From NCBI GenBank assembly GCA_002414705.1, contig DIAL01000032.1, forward strand, positions 5,300 to 17,823: a DNA stretch of 12,524 nucleotides, given 5' to 3'. Under the pieces are notes generated by a model. The model ran no database searches, was not told where the DNA came from, and saw only the letters and a program-made list of their open reading frames with translations. Of the stretch, positions 7,612 to 12,524 are shown in pieces; position 1 is the first letter of the stretch, and every line of letters begins with the position of its first letter. The DNA comes from Flavobacteriaceae bacterium UBA5079. GTDB taxonomy: Bacteria > Bacteroidota > Bacteroidia > Flavobacteriales > Flavobacteriaceae. A program made the position numbers and the translations under genes.

Positions 7612-7619
7612 TATCTTTG
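7612..7619 (+). promoter_or_regulatory. Candidate -7 element for the phosphoribosyltransferase gene
   Basis: TATCTTTG is an exact TAnnTTTG match ending 14 bp before the ATG at 7634. No TTG at the proper distance is seen, since that position lies in the end of hslR. The leader would be under about 10 bases. Confidence 0.5.
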
Positions 7620-7633
7620 AAAAAACAGTTTTT

Positions 7634-8140
7634 ATGAAAACAGCAGAAAAAAACACCATACTTAATCATGACCAAATTGTTCATAAAATAAGACGTATTG
7701 CCTATCAAATTTATGAAAGCAATGTAGATGAGGAAGAAATTATTTTAGCAGGTATTGATGCTAATGGTTACATTTTAGCTAAAAAACTTAAAAACGTTTT
7801 ATTAAAAATTTCTACTATAAAGCCAGTTTTGTGTCGCGTTCAAATAGACAAAAAAAATCCTTTAAATCCAATTTCAACTTCGTTACCTGTTGCAGAATAC
7901 ACAAATAAATCAGTTATTTTAATTGATGATGTATTAAACTCTGGTACGACACTAATATATGGAGTTAAACATTTCCTAAATGTACCACTCAAGCAATTTA
8001 AAACAGCTGTTTTAGTTAACCGAAATCATAAAAAATATCCTGTAAAAGCGGATTTTAAAGGTATATCCTTATCAACCTCACTTCATGAACATGTGGATGT
8101 TGTTTTAAAAGGTAACGTATTTGAGGCTTCTTTAAATTAA
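7634..8140 (+). CDS. PyrR-like phosphoribosyltransferase-fold protein
   Basis: A 168-residue type I phosphoribosyltransferase-fold protein. The PRPP-binding loop VILIDDVLNSGTTL (94-107) is complete with its two acidic residues, and AVLVNRNHKKYPVKADFKG (125-143) closely resembles the AVLVDRGHRELPIxxDYVG region of PyrR. PyrR proteins regulate pyrimidine genes by binding mRNA and have weak uracil phosphoribosyltransferase activity. Here no pyrimidine gene is adjacent; the neighbours are hslR and shikimate kinase. RNA binding or the base used cannot be judged, so I give no gene symbol. The last 9 bp overlap the end of the convergent aroK gene, and there is no room for a terminator between them. 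Confidence 0.82.
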   Translation: MKTAEKNTILNHDQIVHKIRRIAYQIYESNVDEEEIILAGIDANGYILAKKLKNVLLKISTIKPVLCRVQIDKKNPLNPISTSLPVAEYTNKSVILIDDVLNSGTTLIYGVKHFLNVPLKQFKTAVLVNRNHKKYPVKADFKGISLSTSLHEHVDVVLKGNVFEASLN

Positions 8141-8647
8141 TTTCAATAAAATATCTTCAACAATCTCATCTGGCGTATTATTAGCATTAATAGTCATATC
8201 AGCTTGGTTATAGAAGTTTAGCCGCTCAAAAATATGTTTTCCAACAAATTCTGAAACCTCTTCTTCTGATTTTAGATGCGAAACCAGCGGTCTATTTGCT
8301 TTATTATTAAATAAACGTTTGCTTAATTCTACTACGGAAACATTTAAGTAAACACTTTTGGAATCTGCTTGTTGTTTTATAAGCTCTATATTATTTCCGT
8401 AACAAGGCGTTCCGCCACCTAATGATAAAATCATATCCTTTTGCATTAAAAAACCCTTTAAATGCTTCGCTTCTATTTTGCGGAAATATATTTCCCCTTT
8501 GGTTTTAAAAATTTCAGAAATGGAGATACCTTCCTTTTTTTCGATATAATCATCTAGGTCTTGGAATGGTTTTTTAAGTATTTGACTCATTTTTTTGCCA
8601 ATTACAGATTTTCCAGACGTCATATAACCTAATAAAATAATATTCAT
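8132..8647 (-). CDS. aroK: Shikimate kinase
   Basis: A 171-residue cytoplasmic kinase that phosphorylates shikimate at the 3-hydroxyl with ATP, fifth step of the chorismate pathway to aromatic amino acids. It shows a Walker A loop GYMTSGKS (7-14), DLDD (30-33) for shikimate and magnesium, FRKIE with Arg56, the GGGTP turn (77-81), the lid arginine in NRPL (Arg119) and ERLNFYNQAD (141-150) with Arg142. The length is normal for AroK. The Walker loop has Thr-Ser where many family members have Gly/Ala-x-Gly, a mild change. The start is the ATG at 8647-8645, agreeing with the MNIILLGYM beginning. It runs toward the phosphoribosyltransferase gene and overlaps its last 9 bp. I see no clear promoter upstream of it in the 131-bp gap to tRNA-Lys. 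Confidence 0.94.
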   Translation of the reverse strand: MNIILLGYMTSGKSVIGKKMSQILKKPFQDLDDYIEKKEGISISEIFKTKGEIYFRKIEAKHLKGFLMQKDMILSLGGGTPCYGNNIELIKQQADSKSVYLNVSVVELSKRLFNNKANRPLVSHLKSEEEVSEFVGKHIFERLNFYNQADMTINANNTPDEIVEDILLKLI

Positions 8648-8693
8648 AAATAGCTTAAAAATTGATTATTAAAAAGATACGATTAGGGTCAAC

Positions 8694-8720
8694 AAAAAAA
8701 CAAAAAAAAATTAAAAAAAA
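8694..8720. promoter_or_regulatory. Phased A-tracts upstream of the tRNA promoter (possible UP-like element)
   Basis: Three runs of A (8694-8700, 8702-8710 and 8713-8720) end exactly 10 bp apart, in phase with the helix, and finish 3 bp before the -33 TTG of the tRNA-Lys promoter. Phased A-tracts bend DNA, and A-rich DNA at this place can contact the RNA polymerase alpha subunit. Role inferred from position. Confidence 0.5.
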
Positions 8721-8723
8721 GCC

Positions 8724-8753
8724 TTGTTTTATTAATTAAACGTTTTATATTTG
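8724..8753 (+). promoter_or_regulatory. Promoter of the tRNA-Lys gene (and perhaps tRNA-Leu)
   Basis: TTG (8724-8726), 19 bp, then TATATTTG (8746-8753): a full consensus Bacteroidota promoter. The mature tRNA begins 26 bp downstream, leaving a short 5' leader for RNase P. Confidence 0.85.
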
Positions 8754-8778
8754 CACCCTCGTTACAGAGAAACAAAAT

Positions 8779-8851
8779 GACTAGGTAGCTCAGTTGGTAG
8801 AGCATCTCCCTTTTAAGGAGATGGTCCTGGGTTCGAGCCCCAGCCTGGTCA
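8779..8851 (+). tRNA. tRNA-Lys (anticodon TTT)
   Basis: A complete 73-base cloverleaf. The acceptor GACTAGG pairs with CCTGGTC (one T-G pair) and the discriminator is A. The D arm is GCTC-AGTTGGTA-GAGC, the anticodon arm TCTCC-CTTTTAA-GGAGA with anticodon TTT, the variable loop TGGTC, and the T arm CTGGG-TTCGAGC-CCCAG. The CCA end is not encoded (ACT follows), so it must be added after transcription. It reads AAA and AAG, the main lysine codons in this A/T-rich genome. Confidence 0.97.
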
Positions 8852-8854
8852 CTA

Positions 8855-8887
8855 AAAAAAAGTTAAGCAATATGCTTAACTTTTTTT
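8855..8887 (+). terminator. Terminator-like hairpin between the two tRNA genes
   Basis: AGTTAAGCA and TGCTTAACT form the stem core around an ATA loop (8870-8872), extended by A-runs pairing with a T-run to about 15 bp and ending in seven T. This looks like an intrinsic terminator for tRNA-Lys, 3 bases past its end. tRNA-Leu starts 21 bp after the T-run with no clear promoter, so the hairpin may instead be leaky or serve as a processing mark. Confidence 0.75.
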
Positions 8888-8908
8888 ATTTTTACTCATT
8901 AGTACAAT

Positions 8909-8992
8909 GCGCACGTGGCGGAATTGGTAGACGCGCCAGCTTGAGGGGTTGGTGGACATTAGTCCGTGGAAGTTCGAGTCTTCTCGTGCGCA
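8909..8992 (+). tRNA. tRNA-Leu (anticodon GAG)
   Basis: An 84-base class II tRNA. The acceptor GCGCACG pairs perfectly with CGTGCGC and the discriminator is A, as expected for leucine. The anticodon arm is CCAGC-TTGAGGG-GTTGG with anticodon GAG, reading CUC and CUU. A long variable arm (TGGACATTAGTCCGT region) and the T arm GGAAG-TTCGAGT-CTTCT follow. CCA is not encoded. There is no TAnnTTTG element in the 21 bp before it, so it probably depends on transcription from the tRNA-Lys promoter. Confidence 0.96.
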
Positions 8993-9095
8993 CTTATTAA
9001 GTCTACTTTATTTTAAGTACAAAATAAAAAAAGGAAAACTCCATCCTGTTTGGTTCAAACACCTAATCATTTAAAATTATTTATTCTGTTTTTAA

Positions 9096-9132
9096 TTGTT
9101 TATTCATTTAATTTCTTATTTTTGTTTAATGT
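9096..9132 (+). promoter_or_regulatory. Promoter and probable autoregulatory site of the MerR/B12 regulator gene
   Basis: TTG (9096-9098), 18 bp, then TATTTTTG (9117-9124) fits the Bacteroidota promoter within one base of spacing; the ATG is 21 bp downstream. Two TTGTTTA words (9096-9102 and 9122-9128), 26 bp apart, cover the -33 and the end of the -7. They match one arm of the TTGTTWAACAA palindromes before crtI, so the regulator may bind its own promoter. The rest of the 8993-9145 gap holds no gene I can see. Confidence 0.55.
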
Positions 9133-9145
9133 TTTATAAGAAAAT

Positions 9146-10042
9146 ATGAACAACATAAAGAACAACTTCAGTATCAAGGATCTAGAAAATCTTTCAGGTG
9201 TTAAGGCACATACAATTAGAATCTGGGAAAAACGCTACAATCTTTTAGAGCCAAACCGTACAGATACTAATATTAGATTCTATAGCCTTGAAAGTCTACA
9301 GAAACTTCTAAATATCACATTCTTATACAATAATGGTTTCAAGATATCTAAAATTGCCAAAATAAATGACGTGGCTATTGCGGATACGGTTAGAAATCTT
9401 TCTGCCAAAGATTATGCTGATGATCATGCTATTAATATGTTTAAATTAGCCATGTTAAATTTTGATAAAGCGCTATTTTTAAAAACGTATGATACACTTA
9501 CTCTTCATAAAAACTTTTCTGAAATATTTATAGAAGTCTTTATTCCGCTTATGAGCGAAATTGGATTGCTATGGCAAACTAACACCATTACACCAGCACA
9601 AGAACATTTTATTTCAGAATTAATTAAACAAAAACTATTGGTAAATATTGAAAAACATCAATATGAAGAACCTGAAAATAAAGAGAAAACCTTTGTTCTT
9701 TTCTTACCAAGTAATGAAATTCATGATTTAGGTTTACATTTCCTTAATTATAAATTATCAAAGTCAAATTATCATACAGTTTATCTAGGACCAAGCGTAC
9801 CAATTGTAAGCTTAAAAGACGTTTTAAAACATTATAAAAACGTCACCTTCATTTCATATTTTACCGTTAAACCTGAAGTAGAAAACCTAGAAAATTATTT
9901 AAAAGAATTTCAAGAAGAATTACTTTTGAACAATAATGAATTCTGGATATTTGGTCGTATGATAGATCATATTAATACGAGTAAATTAGACAAATCCATG
10001 AAAGTATTTCATGCTATCCAAGATTTAGATAAATATATTTGA
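9146..10042 (+). CDS. MerR-family regulator with cobalamin-binding domain (CarH/LitR-like candidate photoreceptor)
   Basis: A 298-residue cytoplasmic transcription factor. Residues about 8-75 form a MerR winged helix with the hallmark HTIRIWEKRYNLLEPNRT (22-39) and NIRFYS (42-47). A helical bundle (about 95-170) contains Trp143, nine residues, then Glu153-His154, the Wx9EH signature of light-sensing CarH proteins. The C-terminal Rossmann-like B12 domain (about 181-298) has EIHDLG (191-196), the ExHxxG motif whose His193 would be the cobalt ligand, then YLGPSVP (213-219) and Ser237. In CarH of Thermus and Myxococcus, adenosylcobalamin in the dark makes a DNA-binding tetramer that represses carotenoid genes, and light breaks it. 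Placement directly before crtI and crtB fits this role. Departures: the residue after the Trp is Gln144, where Thermus CarH has His132, and the late GG motif reads FG (269-270). B12 binding and light response are inferred. Confidence 0.85.
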   Translation: MNNIKNNFSIKDLENLSGVKAHTIRIWEKRYNLLEPNRTDTNIRFYSLESLQKLLNITFLYNNGFKISKIAKINDVAIADTVRNLSAKDYADDHAINMFKLAMLNFDKALFLKTYDTLTLHKNFSEIFIEVFIPLMSEIGLLWQTNTITPAQEHFISELIKQKLLVNIEKHQYEEPENKEKTFVLFLPSNEIHDLGLHFLNYKLSKSNYHTVYLGPSVPIVSLKDVLKHYKNVTFISYFTVKPEVENLENYLKEFQEELLLNNNEFWIFGRMIDHINTSKLDKSMKVFHAIQDLDKYI

Positions 10043-10055
10043 AAAAGAGAAGTTT

Positions 10056-10087
10056 TTGTTTAACAATTTTATATATTTGTTAAACAT
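10056..10087 (+). promoter_or_regulatory. crtI promoter with paired palindromic operators
   Basis: TTGTTTAACAA (10056-10066) is an odd-centred perfect palindrome; TTGTTAAACAT (10077-10087) is the same with one mismatch. Centres are 21 bp apart, two helical turns. Taken together, GTTTAACAA (10058-10066) and TTGTTAAAC (10077-10085) form a 9-bp inverted repeat with a 10-bp gap. A -7 element TATATTTG (10072-10079) lies in the gap and runs into the second site, so a bound regulator would block it. No -33 TTG at proper spacing is seen. The -7 ends only 8 bp before the crtI ATG, so mRNA from it would have almost no leader. A hairpin in the mRNA is a less likely alternative. Confidence 0.65.
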
Positions 10088-11554
10088 ATGAAAAAGAAAA
10101 TTACAATAATTGGTTCAGGGTTTTCATCATTAGCTGCAGCATGTTATTTAGCGCAGTCAGGGCATGATGTAACCATTTTTGAGAAAAACGACACCATAGG
10201 TGGACGTGCCAGACAATTAATTAGAGACGGTTTTACATTTGACATTGGTCCAACTTGGTATTGGATGCCTGATGTTTTTGAACGGTTTTTTGCCGATTTC
10301 AATAAAAACCCTTCTGAATATTATAAATTAGAAAAGTTGAGTCCTGCATATTCTGTATATTATGGCAAGGATGATTTTATAACTATTGAAGATACACTGG
10401 AAAAAATTTGTATTGCCTTTGAAAAAGAGGAACCTGGTAGCTCAAAAACACTTCAAAAGTTTATTGATAAAGCACAGGACAATTATAATGTTGCCATAAA
10501 AGATTTAGTGTATAATCCTGGTGTTTCTCCATTTGAATTGGTGACAACCGAAACTTTCAAAAAAATAGGACAATTTTTTAGTACTATTAAAAAAGACGTT
10601 CGTAAAGAGTTTAAAAACGATCGTTTGGTTAAAATTCTCGAGTTTCCTGTATTGTTTCTTGGAGCAAAACCAAGCGATACACCTTCGTTTTATAGTTTTA
10701 TGAATTATGCCGATTTTGGCTTGGGAACGTTTCATCCTAAAAAAGGAATGTATCAAGTTATTCTTGCTATAGAAACGTTGGCCAAAAGTCTTGGCGTTAC
10801 AATAAAAACTAATGCGCCAATTGAAAAAATTCTTGTTGAAAATAAAGTGGCTTCAGGTATTATTTCTAGTGGCAAAACGTATTTAAGTGATGTTGTTTTA
10901 AGTGGTGCTGATTATCATCATACCGAAACACTTTTAGATCAAGAGTACAAGCAATATTCTGAAGCATATTGGAACAATAAAACATTTGCGCCATCATCAC
11001 TCCTATTTTATGTTGGATTCGACAAAAAAATAAAAAATGTAAATCACCACACATTATTTTTTGATGTAGATTTTGATAAACATGCAGAAGCTATTTACGA
11101 TACACCTGAATGGCCAGAAAACCCATTATTTTATGCGAGTTTTCCGTCCATAACAGATAATCATGCTGCTCCAGAAGGAAAAGAAGCTGGCATCTTTCTA
11201 ATTCCACTAGCACCTGGACTAAAAGACACTACCAAATTACGTATGACGTATTTTTCAAAAATAATGGATCGCTTTGAGGAGTTAACATCTCAAAACGTTA
11301 GAGATCATATTATATTTAAAGAGTCATTTTGTGTAAATGATTTTGTTAAAGATTATAACTCATACAAGGGAAATGCATACGGAATGGCCAACACATTATT
11401 ACAAACTGCTTTTTTAAGACCAAAATTAAAAAGTAAAAAAGTAAAAAATTTGTATTTTACGGGCCAGCTAACAGTTCCTGGACCTGGTGTACCACCATCA
11501 TTAATTTCTGGAAAACTGGTTGCCGAGCTTATTAACAAACATCATGCAAACTAG
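10088..11554 (+). CDS. crtI: Phytoene desaturase (CrtI-type carotenoid desaturase)
   Basis: A 488-residue FAD-dependent, membrane-associated enzyme that introduces double bonds into phytoene to give lycopene (or neurosporene). The N-terminal dinucleotide fold is clear: ITIIGSGFSS (5-14), Glu32 in FEKN for the adenosine ribose, and GGRAR (38-42). FDIGPTWYWMPDVFE follows near residues 51-65. The C-terminal family signature NLYFTGQLTVPGPGVPPSLI runs from residue 454. The third glycine of the usual GxGxxG is Ser14, a mild change I believe recurs in flavobacterial CrtI. Length is normal for bacterial CrtI. It lies between the MerR/B12 regulator (45-bp gap with operators) and crtB (61-bp gap with no promoter or terminator seen). 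How many desaturation steps it makes cannot be read here. Confidence 0.96.
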   Translation: MKKKITIIGSGFSSLAAACYLAQSGHDVTIFEKNDTIGGRARQLIRDGFTFDIGPTWYWMPDVFERFFADFNKNPSEYYKLEKLSPAYSVYYGKDDFITIEDTLEKICIAFEKEEPGSSKTLQKFIDKAQDNYNVAIKDLVYNPGVSPFELVTTETFKKIGQFFSTIKKDVRKEFKNDRLVKILEFPVLFLGAKPSDTPSFYSFMNYADFGLGTFHPKKGMYQVILAIETLAKSLGVTIKTNAPIEKILVENKVASGIISSGKTYLSDVVLSGADYHHTETLLDQEYKQYSEAYWNNKTFAPSSLLFYVGFDKKIKNVNHHTLFFDVDFDKHAEAIYDTPEWPENPLFYASFPSITDNHAAPEGKEAGIFLIPLAPGLKDTTKLRMTYFSKIMDRFEELTSQNVRDHIIFKESFCVNDFVKDYNSYKGNAYGMANTLLQTAFLRPKLKSKKVKNLYFTGQLTVPGPGVPPSLISGKLVAELINKHHAN

Positions 11555-11615
11555 TATTAAGCTAAAAATCAGCATGATTTACGTGCAAAAGCCTAAATTA
11601 ATTAAACACTAACAA

Positions 11616-12455
11616 ATGAAATCAATTTTTGACCATGTGTCTCAGTCTTGTAGCCAAACGGTAACAAAAACCTATAGCACGTCTTTTTCGTTGGCAACTA
11701 AAATGCTATCTAGCACCATTCGTCATGATATTTATAATATTTACGGGTTTGTTAGATTTGCAGATGAAATAGTAGACAGTTTTCATGACTATGATAAAGA
11801 AACACTTCTGAATGAGTTTGAAAATGATTTATATCTAGCCATAGAAAGAAAAATAAGTCTAAATCCTATATTGAATTCGTTTCAAGATACCTATCACAAA
11901 TATGGTATTGAGAAACACATGGTGGAAGCGTTTATGAAAAGTATGCGTACTGACTTACACAAAACAACGTATTTAACAGAAAATGAATATAATACGTATA
12001 TTTATGGCTCCGCAGATGTGGTTGGTTTAATGTGTTTAAAGGTTTTTGTAAAAGGCGATAATGAAAAGTATAACAACTTAAAGGATTCGGCTATGCATTT
12101 AGGTTCTGCATTTCAAAAAGTGAATTTTTTAAGAGATTTAAAAAGTGATTATGAAGATTTAAGTAGAACCTATTTTCCAAACACAGATTTATCTAAACTA
12201 GACGAGGCGTCCAAATTAATTATAATTGAAGAAATTGAACGCGATTTTGAAATAGGACTTCAAGGCATCAAAGAGCTTCCTATTGAAGCTAAATTTGGCG
12301 TTTTTACTGCCTATAGATATTATAGTCAGTTATTAAAAAAATTAAAGAAAACACCAGCATTACAAATTAAAAATACTAGAATTCGTGTTCCTAACTATAA
12401 AAAAATAGAGTTATTAACGCGTAGTTATGTAAAATATCAACTAAATTTATTGTAA
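11616..12455 (+). CDS. crtB: Phytoene synthase (squalene/phytoene synthase family)
   Basis: A 279-residue all-helical enzyme that joins two geranylgeranyl diphosphates head to head into phytoene, the first carotenoid step. Both aspartate-rich magnesium-diphosphate motifs are present: DEIVD (50-54, in FVRFADEIVDSF) and DLKSD (174-178, in NFLRDLKSDYED). Also visible are TYSTSF (19-24), YGSADVVGLMC (130-140), where squalene and phytoene synthases share a conserved turn, and RTYFP (184-188). The length fits CrtB. The start at 11616 agrees with the family start; there is no Shine-Dalgarno. The stop is 3 bp from the next start, so crtB and the downstream hydroxylase gene are tightly coupled. Its product is the substrate of the upstream CrtI. 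The related squalene-forming enzymes are excluded mainly by operon context. Confidence 0.96.
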   Translation: MKSIFDHVSQSCSQTVTKTYSTSFSLATKMLSSTIRHDIYNIYGFVRFADEIVDSFHDYDKETLLNEFENDLYLAIERKISLNPILNSFQDTYHKYGIEKHMVEAFMKSMRTDLHKTTYLTENEYNTYIYGSADVVGLMCLKVFVKGDNEKYNNLKDSAMHLGSAFQKVNFLRDLKSDYEDLSRTYFPNTDLSKLDEASKLIIIEEIERDFEIGLQGIKELPIEAKFGVFTAYRYYSQLLKKLKKTPALQIKNTRIRVPNYKKIELLTRSYVKYQLNLL

Positions 12456-12458
12456 AAA

Positions 12459-12524
12459 ATGATGGATATTATTTTATGGATACTTGTTTTTCTTGGAACC
12501 TTTCTATTTATGGAATTCATGGCT
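12459..12524 (+). CDS. crtZ: Beta-carotene hydroxylase / fatty-acid hydroxylase family, N-terminal fragment
   Basis: The first 22 codons are in the window; the gene runs off the end. They give one hydrophobic membrane helix (ILWILVFLGTFLFMEFMA), which resembles the start of flavobacterial CrtZ, where this helix precedes the first histidine box. Two ATGs in a row (12459 and 12462) are possible starts. The gap to crtB is only 3 bp. CrtZ adds 3-hydroxyl groups to beta-ionone rings, giving zeaxanthin, which fits as the next operon step. No histidine motif is in view, so the call relies on this helix and on context. Confidence 0.7.
   Translation, partial: MMDIILWILVFLGTFLFMEFMA

Noticed and set aside
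8794..9000. Open frame of 68 codons on the plus strand
   Set aside because: It lies across tRNA-Lys and tRNA-Leu, which both fold perfectly; the frame is a by-product.
9048..9060. GTTTG-GTT-CAAAC, resembling a tRNA T arm after tRNA-Leu
   Set aside because: The flanking bases do not pair as a T stem and no other tRNA part is nearby; not a tRNA remnant I can support.
1..12524. CRISPR arrays, insertion sequences, integrases or toxin-antitoxin genes
   Set aside because: No regularly spaced repeats, transposase-like proteins, terminal repeats or phage genes were seen; the region looks like stable chromosome.

Overview
This looks like a chromosomal segment of a low-G+C marine-type member of the Flavobacteriaceae (Bacteroidota). 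Three things point there: promoters of the Bacteroidota type (TTG, about 19 bp, then TAnnTTTG) instead of TTGACA/TATAAT, the near absence of Shine-Dalgarno sequences, and family-typical proteins (an acetyl-CoA carboxylase alpha N-terminus, a split transketolase, an FKBP lipoprotein with calcium-type repeats, and a carotenoid operon led by a MerR gene). Taxonomy is inferred from these signs only; no search was run.

Positions 1-3395 (minus strand) hold a housekeeping run: tgt (queuosine tRNA modification), an LptF/LptG-type lipopolysaccharide export permease, an EamA/DMT transporter whose start overlaps the permease's end, and the first 21 codons of accA. tgt is divergent from a two-gene transketolase (3564-5395), followed by a small outer-membrane beta-barrel protein. 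That plus-strand run meets a convergent FKBP-type lipoprotein gene at a strong bidirectional terminator (6047-6083).

Positions 7138-8647 carry hslR (S4-domain RNA-binding protein), a PyrR-like phosphoribosyltransferase and a convergent shikimate kinase (aroK), the last two overlapping by 9 bp at their ends. Next come tRNA-Lys(UUU), with a textbook Bacteroidota promoter behind three phased A-tracts, and tRNA-Leu(GAG). A terminator-like hairpin separates the two tRNA genes.

The most interesting part is 9096-12524: a MerR-type regulator with a C-terminal cobalamin-binding domain (a CarH/LitR-like candidate light sensor), then crtI, crtB and the start of a crtZ-like hydroxylase gene, all co-directional. 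The regulator keeps the Wx9EH and ExHxxG signatures of B12 photoreceptors. The regulator-crtI gap holds two copies of an 11-bp palindrome, TTGTTWAACAA, 21 bp apart and overlapping a -7 element; related TTGTTTA half-sites cover the regulator's own promoter. The simplest reading is an autoregulated, probably light- and B12-responsive switch for making carotenoids: phytoene synthesis (CrtB), desaturation (CrtI) and ring hydroxylation (CrtZ). The residue matching the Thermus CarH light-adduct histidine is glutamine here, so the photochemistry may differ.
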